From NCBI GenBank assembly GCA_001599815.1, contig BCIA01000006.1:1428961-1492960 (forward strand): DNA of 64,000 nucleotides, in the 5' to 3' direction. The notes below the pieces were generated by a model. The model searched no databases and was not told where the DNA came from. It saw only the letters and a list, made by a program, of their open reading frames with translations. Position 1 is the first letter of the stretch, and every line of letters begins with the position of its first letter. The position numbers and the translations under genes were made by a program. The DNA comes from Furcasterigmium furcatum (taxonomy: Eukaryota > Ascomycota > Sordariomycetes > Glomerellales > Plectosphaerellaceae). Of this stretch, positions 12,607-23,207 are shown piece by piece.

Positions 12607-13654
12607 GATGATGAACGGAAAAGGGGTCGCGATCGCCGCTCTCGGTGCCGTCCGTCGTTTCGTCTCGTCAGGACTGACAACGTTGGCATTCAGCAAGAAG
12701 TTCAGACAGAAGTGTTGTCGGTTGATATCTTCCACCCAGGTGTTGCAAGAAGCTCGAGTCAGACAACAAGCTGCCCGGCACCAGCGACTCGATCTCTCAG
12801 GGGGAAGTCTTCTTCTCGCCACACAAGGATCGCCATGTTCGGTTGGTATTGACCAGCCCCTTGGGAGAGCCAACAATGGGAACAGGGGCAGGTTGTGGGG
12901 GCCCATCGCAGTCCGCTGCGAGTCCTTACCAAGTACGGGGACGTTCCCTGCTCGTCTCTCCCCCTGGTGATGCATGAAGGTCGGAGAAAGTCCACTCATG
13001 GGACCTGCGAGCACAGATTTAATCACTCCACAGATCGACTTCTGGGAAACTGAGATGATGTCTTGGTATTCAAAAGCCAATGTGATAGTTATGACAAACA
13101 GGTAGAGGCCTTTTGAATATGAAGATATCTACATCAAGAATGGAAATCCCGAACCTCGTGAGGAATCTGAGGATACAGGTCCGGAGCCGTCAATCTCTGT
13201 ACAATTGTGAACGAAAGAAATGTGAACGCAAGGAAAGCAGTGACTCGGTGCCCCCACGGATCATCACTTAGCCGCCTGCTTCCTTTTTGCAAATGTCGGG
13301 GTGCAGGGGTGCTCAGGCGCTGTGGTTTGCTACCAACTGCTCAACGTGCTTGGCTGCCATGCACCAGATGCCTTGGCATAGATACACATTAATTGAGAGG
13401 GCTCGACCAACAGGCAACCGGAGAGCAAGGATTGAGAAGCCGCTCGTGGAGTGTGGGGTGGTGCCATATGGCATGTTCCATGTGTTGTCCGCTGGACCAT
13501 CTGGAACTCTTGAGTCCTGATCCTGATCCTCGGCCATCTACCTCCGTCTTCACTCCATAGATTCGTACTACCCTCGACCACCACAGGTTGCAACATCTTG
13601 CTTTTGCAAGTCATTCAACAAGAACATTTTGTTCCATCTTCAGACATCCAAAAC
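12607..13654. other. divergent intergenic region
   Basis: It lies between the minus-strand membrane protein and the plus-strand SDR, so both promoters should be here. No gene is supported and no strong motif was recognised. Confidence 0.5.
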
Positions 13655-14701
13655 ATGGGCTCCGTCGTGAAGGATGACCAAAAGGTCGCAATAATCACCG
13701 GTTCAACGGCACGTTTCGCTCATCTCTGGCCCTTTACACTTTGGCCCTCCAGTTCAAAACTGCTAACATCTTCACCACGGCAGAGCGGCATCGGCTTGCA
13801 AGTAGCCAAACACCTCCACGACCGCGGGTACAAGGTGGTTATCACCGGGCGTAGGCCCGAGGGCGAAGCCACCGCCGCATCCATCGACCCAACCAGCACG
13901 ACTGCCATCTTCGTCCAGGCCAACATTGCATCATACTCGTCGCAAGTCGACCTGTTCAAGACGACTTGGAACAAATGGGGCCGCCTTGATGTCCTCGTCG
14001 CCAACGCCGGAGGTGTCGACGAGGACTCGAAGTACAATCTCCGCCGGCGCAACGCCTCCGTCGATGACATCCCGCCCAAGCCCAACACGAACTGCAACGA
14101 CACCCACTTTAAGGGCCTCGTCTATGGCACAACGCTGGCGACGCACTTCATGCGGCATAACCAGACGCCCGGAGGCAAGATCGTCGTCACGGGCAGTATG
14201 ATCGGGGTGCACCCGGGTCCGACGTTCCCTGAATACTGCTCGACCAAGGCGGCCGTCCACCACTGGACGAGAACAATGGCGCCGATGCTGAAGATGAGGG
14301 AGAATATCACTATTAACTCGGTGATGCCCGGCGCCGTCGACACGCCGGCCATGCCTGGGTTCTCTGACGCGTTCTTGCCAGAACAGTGAGCCACCTCTTC
14401 CCTCATTCATGGTTGCAGGGACGGTTCTAACGGCCAATGCAGCTTGACAGTCATGTCTGCGCTTCTCGACGCGTACGATGTCTTTTTCGATGACGAGGCC
14501 AACGAGAAGACGGGCCTGCTGCTCGAAGTGGCCCACGACAAGCACTTCTACTACGAGATACCCGAGTACAAGGGCGGTGATGTCTCGTACCGTAACACGC
14601 TGGCGTATGAGGCTTGGTTCGCCTACGTCCACGGTGAGAAGAGCGGGCTCAAGGATGCCCTCGAGGGGTCGCCGAACAAGCAGCCAACTGCCTCGCTCTA
14701 G
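13655..14701 (+). CDS. short-chain dehydrogenase/reductase
   Basis: Exons 13655-13708, 13784-14385 and 14443-14701 give 304 aa. The Rossmann motif T-G-S-T-S-G-I-G at residues 15-22 is created only if intron 1 uses a GC donor (13709-13710) and the AG at 13783. N-A-G follows strand 4. The catalytic Y-x-x-x-K is Tyr169/Lys173, preceded by a G-S-M-I-G strand. Overall it resembles classical SDRs of the 15-hydroxyprostaglandin-dehydrogenase type, which oxidise or reduce alcohol/ketone substrates with NAD(P) in the cytosol. The substrate is unknown. Intron 2 (14386-14442) is ordinary GT..AG. The next gene downstream is an NmrA-like protein on the same strand, 1.2 kb away. Confidence 0.85.
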
Positions 14702-15916
14702 TGGCTTAGCGTGGGGGACCGTTGAGATGTGCGTACGAGAGCCTGAAACCTGGCCAGGGGTACATCCCGCGAATGCAACGTGATTGAGAATAGCCTGGTA
14801 GATGATTTCCTGATTGCGTGCGTGCTGCGGTGGAGCGCGTTGGTGCTACCCTGTCAAGGGGGCTGCATAAAAGGTGGCCGCCCTTGGAGCAACGACGTGG
14901 GCTATGCTTCAGATTGAGCCTCAGATAACTAAGATGACTTTGCTCTTGACTCGAGGAAATTTAGGGAACCGGTTGATCAACTGGACGTAATTCCAATAAA
15001 TGCTAAGTCGACCTCGAGCATCTCTGAAGAATACCCGCCCGACGGTATCGGTGGCTTGATCAGGATGGTTGCGAGCCTCGTGCTTGTCCGGAGTGATGAC
15101 TGCCCCCCATCGGCCAAGTCTGCCGAGACGCGGAACATGTCTGTTAGCGCCCCGTGCCGCGGTCTGGGACGGCTCGTGTTTCCTTGTTGGGAGAATGTTT
15201 GCTCTCGGCGCAAGCCCGGTGGAGATCCGGCATCCGCCCCCGGCGTCCGGACAGGGACCCCCACCGAGGACCCGCTCTTTCATGCGGGAGCCGGCACACG
15301 TCCGTGCGGAAGAGGCGTTTTCTGTCCCGGCTGACCGGATTCTCAACCCATCTCAGGGGCTGTATTAGCCAGAGGAAAGATCAGCATGAGTTTTGCTTTT
15401 GATATTTGGCACTTGTGTGTCAGATATGATATTTCCCCCGAAGAAAAAGGCTCCGCTGTGGTGAAAGAACCGCGTGATGGGTGGACCCGTTGACCCGGCA
15501 GCTTGGGAAGCCCCGGAGATGGCTGAGCATGGGCAACCCTGCAGTGCATGATTGGGCCACCAACGTACGAGGTACTCGGTGGAAGTCACTTGTCGGGGAA
15601 CTTCCCCTGCCGAGCCCGAGCTGCTCTCCTTTTTCTGGTTATTATCTCCTGCCAAGCTCCTCCCCGCGCTCATTTTATTGCGTTGCTATCGGACTGGGGC
15701 TAGGGAGGGGCAAAGAATCAGACCAGGAGGTTCCCGGAGGTGTTACATATCGATCGCCCCGTCTTGCCCACTTTCAGTTCGATTCTGCCCAGTCTCCGAT
15801 ACCACCGCATCGTACTCCCCTTGTGTTGTTCTGATCGCGTCTCGTTGCGAAGCGTCTTTCATACGTACTTGCATAGTGAAGTTCATCTCGTCATATTCAG
15901 CCGGAACCACACTAAA
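14702..15916. other. intergenic region between SDR and NmrA-like genes
   Basis: Short overlapping frames without family signatures. Pyrimidine-rich runs from about 15600 to 15900 fit the leader of the NmrA-like gene. Nothing else was seen. Confidence 0.45.
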
Positions 15917-16988
15917 ATGCCCGACAAGATCCTCGCCGTGACCGGAGCCACCGGCATCCAGGGCGGTGGCGTCGTCAACATCATGAACAAGACGCCAGGC
16001 TGGAAGGTCCGCGCCATCACGCGCAAACCCGACAGCGACGCCGCCAAGAAGCTCGCCGCCGAGGGCATCGAGGTCGTCCAGGCCGGCTTCGACGACGAGG
16101 AGTCCCTCGTCAAGGCCTTCGAAGGCGTCTCCGCCATCTACGCCGTGACTAACTGGTGGGAGCACCTGTACACCGGCAAGACCCAAGACGAGGCCGGCGT
16201 CCTTGAGGAGGAGCAGGGCATGAAAATTGCGCGGGCAGCGGCCAGGACAACATCTCTCGAGCACTACATCTGGTCCACCACGCCCAGCGCGAAGCGCGTT
16301 TTCAACGGCGACCTTCTCACACCGCACATGGACTACAAGGCAAACGTCGATGAGCGCATCCAAAACGAGCTGCCCGATCTCGCGGCCAAGACGACATATC
16401 TGTACTTTGGCTACTACCCACAGAACCTGGTCTGGTATCCCATGCTCAGGCCTACTGAATATGTAAGTCGCATTCTCCTATCAACCTAAGTTCATCATGA
16501 TGCGCCCTTCCAGAGTTCATCACATCGTTCCTTCTGCTCCAAGTGCCAAGTCTAACCACAAACAGCCCCCCGGCTCCGGTACTTACGTTCAGATCATCCC
16601 CTCCCGCCCCGACGCCAAGGTCCTCCTCTCCGGCGACATGACGGTCACTCCCGGCCTCTGGACGCGCCAGGTCCTAGCCAAGGGGCCCGCAGCCTTCGGG
16701 AAGTACGCCAACGTCGCCCTCGAGAAGTGGACGTTCAAGGAAATGAATAAGGTCTGGGGCGAGGTCACCGGCAAGCGCTCCGTCTACGTCCCCTGCGCCG
16801 CGGAGTCGTGGACGACGCTTTGGGGCTCCACAGGCAACGAGCTCGCCCTGCAATTCAAGTTCGGCGAGATGTGCGACCCATGGGAGGAGAAGGACGGGCT
16901 GTTCCTCGGCCCTGCCGACCTAGGGATTGATCCGAAGGAGGTCCCTGGGTTCAGGCAGACCATCGAGGGGTTGAAGCACTTGTTCTAG
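15917..16988 (+). CDS. NmrA-like NAD(P)-binding protein
   Basis: Exons 15917-16462 and 16566-16988 (103-nt intron) give 322 aa. The N-terminal motif T-G-A-T-G-I-Q-G-G (residues about 8-16) is the glycine-rich NAD(P) loop of atypical SDRs of the NmrA/HSCARG group. It is followed by R-A-I-T-R (dinucleotide-ribose end) and D-D-E-E-S-L. There is no clear Y-x-x-x-K catalytic pair, as expected for NmrA proteins, which act as redox sensors or as isoflavone-reductase-like enzymes. The length is typical for the family. Location is presumably cytosol or nucleus. Whether it binds a GATA factor as the founding NmrA does cannot be told from sequence. Confidence 0.85.
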
Positions 16989-17173
16989 GGCCGGACGGAG
17001 TTGAGACTGCTGGCATTTCCCCTGGCGTGAAGAGACGAGGAGATAACTAGATGATGGTGGGACTGGAGATTTGGTGCCCTGGCGACCTGTGCCCCTGGCT
17101 GGGAGATCCCGCGGACTCTACCTCGTTGGACAATACATGCAGACCCGGATTACTGGTCCCTCACAGCTATCAT

Positions 17174-19126
17174 CTATGTATCCTTGTAGTAAGCAGCGAT
17201 CCACCTGCGGTAGAATGGCCGCTTCGACTCCTCCGCGACTTGCGCAGTCTCCTCCTTGCGGTGCGGCACATCGACCGTCTCGCCATCGAGACCCATGTTC
17301 GTGACGGCGTTCTGCTGCTTGCCCAGGTAGAAGTCGGGCATGAAGAAGGTGGCAATCAAAGGCACCGCAGCCAAACAGAGGGCCGTGATGGCAATATGGC
17401 CGTTGACATAGGTGTACGCACGGATGGCGCCCTGTCTGACGGGGTCATCGAACTCGTAGCTGGTGCGAAGCGCCCTGATGCTCCCGTACAGCTTCAAGAT
17501 GGTAGCTTCGTCGACGCCGGGCATCTCGAAGCGCATGCGGTCGAGCATCTCGTTCGTCCAGATGGCGGACGAGATGGCGCTGCCGATGGACGAGCCCAGG
17601 GTTGACCACAGCGTCAGCAGGGAGATGATCGAGGCCATGTCCTCGTGGGGCACGGAGGCCTGGCTGCCCACGCGGGCGCCGACAACGTTGAAGGAGCCCA
17701 GGCAGAAGATGAGCTGGGCGGCGACGAGGCGGGCCGTGTTCTGGATCATGCTGCCGTTGGTCTCGAGCAGCAGGCCGTAGCCGAGCATTCTCGCCGAGGC
17801 GCCGAAGACCATCATGGACTTGTAGCGGTGCGTCCACCTCTGGATGAGGCCGACGATGGGACCCAAGATGCTCAGTCCCATGGTCGTGATGCCCATGAAG
17901 ATGGTCCACTCGTACGTCGACCACTCCTTGATGACGTAGATATACGACGAGAAGTAGGTGTTGCGGACAGCCGAGGCCGTCTGGTTGAACGTGTAGATGG
18001 CCACGGCGGCGAGGAACGTGCGGTTCTCGATGATGTGCTTCGTCATGAGGGGCTTCGGGGAGAGGTACTTCTCGTACAGAACAAAGCCGGCGAGCAGGAC
18101 GAAGCCGACGACGATCATGGCGATCATGCCTCCGTTGGCCCAGCCGCCGTCGGCGCTCGGCGCAAGGGTGAAGGGTAGCAGGATGAGCGAGAAGGACGTT
18201 CCGAGGATGACCAGTCCGATGATGTCGATGTCGATGAGGCCCTGCTGAAGGAGATGCACCCAGAACTTGAAGCCCCTGCGCTCCTCCACGCCATGCCCCT
18301 CGCCAGTCCTCTGGCGCTCCGAGGCGGCCATGGTGACCATGCCCACCTTTTCACCGCGGTTCTGAATCCAGTACAGCGTGATGATAGCCGGGACAAGCAG
18401 ACCGGGCACGACAATGGCGAACATGCCCAGGCCCCATCGCCAGTTGTCCTCGAAGGCCTCGGCGATGAAGCCGTTGACAGGGACGGTGATGACGAAGGGA
18501 ATCGACAGGGCGGCGCCGAAGAAACCACGCCACTGCAGCGGCGTCAAATCACCGACGATGATGTCGCTCAGCAGATCAAGCCCAGATCTGCCGACCGAAG
18601 TGAAGCAGATGCCGACGGTGTATGCCGCAAAGGTGCTCGAGGTGGCAGCGACGGCAAAGCCGACGACGTAGAAGACGAGCACGACGACGTATGTGGTAGG
18701 ACGCGAGGTGATATCTGCCAGCTTGCCGATGAAAGGCTTGCTGATGGCGCGGATGATCTGGCTGGCGGTGTTGACGGCGGCGAGCTGGCTGTGCTGACCG
18801 AACATGGAACTGGCAATGGTGCTGAAGATGCTGTAGGTAATGCCATTGTCCATGGCGTAGGCGAACATGGTCAGGCCAATGGAGATGCCCAGCAGCCAGA
18901 GCAGGATCTTGCCAGACTTTCCAGACTGATACAGGATCCTGGTAAAGGCCTGCGCCCTGCTGACTCCGATCGCCGCATTGTTGTCGGCGGAGGCGTCCGC
19001 GACAGGCTTGGACTGGTCCTCAACATCTCCGGGCCTGTCTTGACTCACCACGGACGCGGATGACGGCTGGACTCTGTCGTTGATCTTGGGCAGGCCCGCG
19101 CCCGGGGCCTCAGCTGGCGTCGACAT
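17174..19126 (-). CDS. siderophore-iron transporter (ARN/SIT family MFS)
   Basis: A single exon of 650 aa from the ATG at 19126, preferred over 19162 because the sequence beyond it is untranslated-like. A polar N terminus of about 65 residues precedes about 14 membrane segments, the topology of DHA-type siderophore transporters. Family features include A-Y-A-M-D-N-G-I-T-Y in TM1 and the I-S-K-P-F-I-G-K-L-A-D turn between TM2 and TM3. They also include the G-R-S-G-L-D-L-L-S-D-I-I-V-G-D segment in TM4 and the late G-S-F-N-V-V-G-A-R region. It is predicted to import Fe(III)-siderophore complexes at the plasma or vesicle membrane. The upstream region carries three iron-regulatory GATA sites and a TATA box, which supports the assignment. 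The siderophore specificity is unknown. Confidence 0.9.
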   Translation of the reverse strand: MSTPAEAPGAGLPKINDRVQPSSASVVSQDRPGDVEDQSKPVADASADNNAAIGVSRAQAFTRILYQSGKSGKILLWLLGISIGLTMFAYAMDNGITYSIFSTIASSMFGQHSQLAAVNTASQIIRAISKPFIGKLADITSRPTTYVVVLVFYVVGFAVAATSSTFAAYTVGICFTSVGRSGLDLLSDIIVGDLTPLQWRGFFGAALSIPFVITVPVNGFIAEAFEDNWRWGLGMFAIVVPGLLVPAIITLYWIQNRGEKVGMVTMAASERQRTGEGHGVEERRGFKFWVHLLQQGLIDIDIIGLVILGTSFSLILLPFTLAPSADGGWANGGMIAMIVVGFVLLAGFVLYEKYLSPKPLMTKHIIENRTFLAAVAIYTFNQTASAVRNTYFSSYIYVIKEWSTYEWTIFMGITTMGLSILGPIVGLIQRWTHRYKSMMVFGASARMLGYGLLLETNGSMIQNTARLVAAQLIFCLGSFNVVGARVGSQASVPHEDMASIISLLTLWSTLGSSIGSAISSAIWTNEMLDRMRFEMPGVDEATILKLYGSIRALRTSYEFDDPVRQGAIRAYTYVNGHIAITALCLAAVPLIATFFMPDFYLGKQQNAVTNMGLDGETVDVPHRKEETAQVAEESKRPFYRRWIAAYYKDT

Positions 19127-19219
19127 GATGTCCTTGGGCGGCTTTGCGTAATGCCGAAACAAAGTAGAGGTGACTGGAGGGTTGAGAGGAGAGAGAAGAG
19201 GGGGAGAGAACTTTTTACA

Positions 19220-19227
19220 TATTTATA
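19220..19227 (-). promoter_or_regulatory. TATA box of the siderophore transporter gene
   Basis: TATAAATA on the minus strand, 94-101 bases upstream of the transporter ATG, in an otherwise AT-rich leader. Confidence 0.6.
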
Positions 19228-19389
19228 CAACATAATTAGCAGAATTAAATGCAATAAGACTTGGCCTAACATGCATATGGCCCCGGTGACCCTTGATTTC
19301 CTCCCAAGATCCCGCGCTAACCGGGCTCGACTCGCTCGAGTCTCGTGGCGAGCGACTTCACGAGGTGATCGCTGGGACACTTGGCAGGG

Positions 19390-19552
19390 ATCTGATAATT
19401 TTTTCATTGTCTAGTGCATGCCGACATCCATGATGAGTTCCACTGGGTGTCAGATCTTTGCACTTTTTGGAACTTTGGGAGGTGGAAGAGTGGGACGACG
19501 CAACAATGGGCAGATCTGATAAGGCCGGATTCCATTGCCAAGGATCTGATAA
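19390..19552. promoter_or_regulatory. three SreA/Sre1-type GATA sites upstream of the siderophore transporter
   Basis: The ten-base motif GATCTGATAA occurs three times in the same orientation (cores ATCTGATAA at 19390-19398, 19514-19522 and 19544-19552), 264-426 bases upstream of the transporter start. It matches exactly the published consensus for iron-responsive GATA repressors: ATCWGATAA for Aspergillus SreA, (G/A)ATC(T/A)GATAA for Histoplasma Sre1. In such fungi the factor represses siderophore genes when iron is plentiful. Repression of this gene by iron is therefore expected (inference). Confidence 0.8.
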
Positions 19553-19677
19553 ACCGCCGTCAGCAGAAGCGCGGATATTAGCATCCAATGAAGATCCTGG
19601 CGAAACCATCAAAATGTGACCATATTTCCGGGTCTCCGACAACGGTCTTCTCACCGGCACGCGAGGACCAGAATCGA

Positions 19678-21308
19678 TCACATGACAAACACATTTGCTA
19701 GGGGCAAAAGCGAGATCCAGCTGTCGCCAGAACAGCTCCGTTGTTTCCAGATGCTCTGAAGATGCTCCAGGCCCCTGTGGAGGTTCAAAAAACCACTCCG
19801 CTCGTGGTACTGGCGCAGCACCTGCGTGAAGAAGGTTTGATGCTCTGGCAAGATGCAGTCCGACGCCGCCATGAACGTGGCCCAGATCAAGACTTGGGCG
19901 CCTGGCTCGCCGTGGGGGAAAGTCTCCAGCGTCTCCTTGAACATCTGAATGCGCGTAATAGACTCCGCAATGTGTCGCTGCTGTAGTACCGAAGGGTAGG
20001 GGTGTGACCTCCGTGCGGCCTGTTGTAGATATATCTCCCGCGATTGCTGGATGAGATCCTCGATGGCGGAAACAGATCTAGAGTATTGCGGCTGCTGTTT
20101 CAGGCAGAAACGCACGCATTCAAACCCCCGGGCGACCTGGGCTTGAGAGGAGAGTATTGCGATACCGGTGTGTTCGCTCAGGAGTGGCGCCGCATACACT
20201 CGGAGCCTGGATTGAGGTGGGTAAGCTTTGCCATACCTCGAGGTGAAGGCAACGGAAAAAAGAAGACTCACTTGTGAATCTGGCGAAGGATGAAGCTGGA
20301 GAGCTCACCATCGCCCAGGTTCTCCTCCCCTCCCATGGCGTTCAGTGCTCGCTCGAGCAGGCCGAACAGCACTGGGAAGTCGTCGGACCCAGTCACCATG
20401 ACTGCGACCAGAAGAATAAGAACGGTCAGCAGCACAGACAGCTTGGTGGAATAGTCGCAGAATGCCAAGTTTTGCCGTTGCTGGAGCTCCCTGATGGCCT
20501 GATAGTAGAGCCGAGACGATGCGGGGTCCTGATCTACTACCGCCCGTTGCTTGGCTCTGACATGGAACGAAGCGGCGGCAAGCACTGCTGTCAGAACCAG
20601 TGTATTCGTGTGAGCAACTGGCAGAACAAGATCACGCCAGCCATTGTGTAGACCGTCGATGGCGACCATTTCCCCGGCGATATGTTCCGAGACTGCAGAA
20701 TGGTGAGAAACAGGTACACTTGACCCTACTCAGCGATGGTACTGACAATGCTGAACTAACGAGGAGGCCGGCGGAGACATGTTTGTCAGTGGCAACAGTC
20801 TTGAGATGGGGAAATAATCTGTCATGAAGTTCAGTTGATCCTCTTGAGGCTGGGATTCCGTGACTAAAAGTGGCCGCGCATCGTTCGAGAGGACGTCGAC
20901 GGCGCCCGGTGCATCTGCCGGCCCAGCCACGTCCGCATGGGCATCGTCGTCTTCAGCCGGCAGAAACGGGTCAGTACTGCCAGCGTAGTGACGGAACTGT
21001 AGTCCTGTATATCGTCTAGAAACGTCGCTCGCAGTCAGCTCGTGTCGCTCATTGTCGTGATCATGGACGCAGCTCTCCACGTACGGCGTTGCCTCCTCCC
21101 GCGGCTCCTGGTAATCCTTTCCCCTCCAATGGCCACGTGCAGCAATTCCGTTATTGAATCGATACCGTACCCCGAGGCCGCTGCAGGTCAAGCCCTTGGA
21201 CAGGCATTTCCCACACGCAGGCTCGGCGCGGTCGCAGTGAATGCGACGCTTGGAGCACTCGAAGCATCCTTTGATCTTGGGGCGGTAGGGCCTCTGCCCG
21301 CGAGGCAT
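19678..21308 (-). CDS. Zn2Cys6 fungal transcription factor
   Basis: Exons (minus strand) 21308-20747, 20692-20272 and 20206-19678, with 54- and 65-nt introns, give 503 aa. The binuclear zinc cluster is at residues 15-42 with Cys at 15, 18, 25, 32, 35 and 42, spaced C-x2-C-x6-C-x6-C-x2-C-x6-C. After a polar linker come the helical middle-homology features of the fungal_trans_2 type: L-V-Q-H-F-S-E-H-I-A across the first splice site, then D-G-L-H-N-G-W-R and V-L-P-V-A-H. It is nuclear and expected to bind CGG triplets. It is transcribed away from the FAD oxidoreductase, and a CGG-N7-CCG palindrome lies between them, so that gene is a likely target (inference). The second splice could alternatively use an acceptor 30 nt earlier, but that leaves only a 35-nt intron. 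Confidence 0.85.
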
Positions 21309-21499
21309 TCTGCCCGAGTTCGGATGATGATTGAGGAGAATAGGGGACGGCCCGCCGCCTGCTGGGGAACTGCGTGTCGAAAGGGAAGTTCGAGTGAGGG
21401 CCTCGGAGATCGATCACTGGTGAGAAGACTTGACCTCCCCCCGCAAAGACGAGCCATGCCCCAATGGGGTAGGTAAAGTGAGACCACGGCCGCCCTGGA

Positions 21500-21514
21500 C
21501 CGGCAACTTGCCGG
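21500..21514. promoter_or_regulatory. CGG-N7-CCG palindrome, candidate Zn2Cys6 site
   Basis: A perfect 15-base palindrome, CCGGCAACTTGCCGG, containing CGG and CCG separated by seven bases. Inverted CGG half-sites are the classic target of Zn2Cys6 dimers. It lies about 190 bases from the regulator start and about 280 from the oxidoreductase start. Confidence 0.55.
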
Positions 21515-21657
21515 CGCCGATCTAGACAACCCCGCCTAGTCTGACTCGGGGGAGGTGGTCTCCGATAACCATCCTAATCCGGAACGAAGCGAGCGCTGAA
21601 GTAACTTGGAGGTGAGGAGGCAGGAATGATGTCGTCTGAGCGAAACACTCTCGGGCA

Positions 21658-21663
21658 TATAAA
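21658..21663 (+). promoter_or_regulatory. TATA box of the FAD oxidoreductase gene
   Basis: TATAAA in the context catataaagg, 134 bases upstream of the ATG at 21792. Confidence 0.55.
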
Positions 21664-21679
21664 GGCATCGCAAACATTC

Positions 21680-21699
21680 ACCTCAGGTTCACCTGAGGT
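21680..21699. repeat. 9-bp perfect inverted repeat at the expected transcription start
   Basis: ACCTCAGGT and ACCTGAGGT are separated by two bases, about 20-40 bases after the TATA box. It could be a protein-binding operator or a hairpin at the 5' end of the oxidoreductase mRNA. Confidence 0.5.
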
Positions 21700-21791
21700 A
21701 TTGGCACCACTCCTGAATACCGCGCCTTTCCAGCTCCCCGATATCTTGCACTTATAATTGTCACACACCAAAAATTTCGTACCAGACAGAC

Positions 21792-23207
21792 ATGTCGAGC
21801 TCATTTGAGGGCGTGTACGAACCGGGCATCGTCGACCCCGGCGTCCCCGTGGCCGCCCCCACGGAATCATTCTGGCAGTCCTCGCTGCACCCGCTGGCAA
21901 ACCACCGGTCATCATGGCCCCAAACCGTCGTCGATGTCGCCATCATCGGGTCTGGCATCTCAGGCACCAGTCTTGCCCAGCATCTTTTATCGACACGCCC
22001 GGACCTCAACGTCACACTGATCGATGCGCGGTCCCTCTGCTCGGGCGCCACGGCACGCAATGGCGGGCATATCAAGACCATGGCCTTCGCGACCTGGGAA
22101 GATCGCAAGCGGGCTTTTGGGGTAGAAGAAGCCGCCCGCATCACGGCGTTTGAGCACAGTCATCTGGAGAGCATGACCGAGGTCATCCGCGCCAACTCTC
22201 TCGACTGCGATCTCGTCTTGACTCAGGGCGTAGATGCCTACTACGACCAGAAAACGTTCGAGAAGGCCATCGCTGCTCTAGAGGACATGCGGGCCCATGT
22301 TCCGACTCTTGCCGACACTTACAGCGTGTGCATGGACACCAAGGTGCTGCAGGGAGAGATGAAGCTATCCGCCCGATGCGTCGGTGCGATCATCGTTCCT
22401 GCCGCCTCCGTGTGGCCATACAAGATGGTCACTGGCCTACTGGGACTTTTGATACGGTCTGGGAAGCTCAACGTACAGACGCAGACGACCGTACAATCCA
22501 TCGTCGATCATCCAGAGTCCGAGTTCGCCACAATCCGTACCGACAGGGGCGAGATTCGAGCCAAGAGAGTGATCCACGCAACAAATGGCTGGATGGGCCA
22601 TCTCTTGCCAGAGCTGAGGCCTTTCGTCTCCCCCGTTCGGGGCAATGTGGTACACTATGGCCCTCTCGCGTCGGACAAGGGATCTTCTGGCACGGGGTCG
22701 TCCGCGTTGGGACTCAAGAGCGAGTACTCATACTGGCTGCGTTACGCGGAGAAGGACTACGACTACCTCATCCAGCGCGAGAACGGGAGCGTGGTAGTTG
22801 GCCGCGCGAACACGGGCCGGCGGGCGACGGGGGACGACAGCGACACGGATCTCCTGCCCATGGCTCATCTGCGCGGGTTCAGCGACCAGGTTGCTCTATC
22901 CCCTACCGCGGGTTCATCGGCGCATATCACCAACTCCTGGTCTGGTATTCTGGCCTTCACACAGGACGCTATGCCCTTCGTGGGCCCGTTGGTCGGGTTC
23001 CCGGGGCGGAGCCATCAGTGGGTGTGCGGCGGCTATCACGGTATTGGCATGGTCAAGGCGTGGAGAACGGGGGAGCTCACGGCTCGGATGTTGCTGGGCG
23101 AAGATATCCCAGAGGAGATGCCTCGATCTATGTTGGTGACGGATGCCCGCATGAAGGCCCTGAGGAGGTCTCTGGATGCTGGGCCACGTGGAAAGCCTAG
23201 GTTGTAA
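21792..23207 (+). CDS. FAD-dependent oxidoreductase (DAO family)
   Basis: A single exon of 471 aa. The dinucleotide-binding motif V-A-I-I-G-S-G-I-S-G has glycines at 53, 55 and 58 and sits after a non-conserved N terminus of 48 residues. It is followed by S-G-A-T-A-R-N-G-G-H, the conserved flavin-contact segment of DAO-type amine/amino-acid oxidases. A second cluster at the C-terminal end (W-S-G-I-L-A-F-T-Q-D-A-M-P-F-V-G-P and V-C-G-G-Y-H-G-I-G-M) closes the FAD site. The family oxidises amines or imino acids using FAD and oxygen. No peroxisomal tripeptide is present at the C terminus (it ends K-P-R-L). The divergent Zn2Cys6 gene is a likely regulator. The substrate is unknown. Confidence 0.88.
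   Translation: MSSSFEGVYEPGIVDPGVPVAAPTESFWQSSLHPLANHRSSWPQTVVDVAIIGSGISGTSLAQHLLSTRPDLNVTLIDARSLCSGATARNGGHIKTMAFATWEDRKRAFGVEEAARITAFEHSHLESMTEVIRANSLDCDLVLTQGVDAYYDQKTFEKAIAALEDMRAHVPTLADTYSVCMDTKVLQGEMKLSARCVGAIIVPAASVWPYKMVTGLLGLLIRSGKLNVQTQTTVQSIVDHPESEFATIRTDRGEIRAKRVIHATNGWMGHLLPELRPFVSPVRGNVVHYGPLASDKGSSGTGSSALGLKSEYSYWLRYAEKDYDYLIQRENGSVVVGRANTGRRATGDDSDTDLLPMAHLRGFSDQVALSPTAGSSAHITNSWSGILAFTQDAMPFVGPLVGFPGRSHQWVCGGYHGIGMVKAWRTGELTARMLLGEDIPEEMPRSMLVTDARMKALRRSLDAGPRGKPRL

Noticed and set aside
18254..19063. Open frame antisense to the siderophore transporter
   Set aside because: Highly charged Asp/Gly/Arg composition typical of an antisense shadow; no family features.
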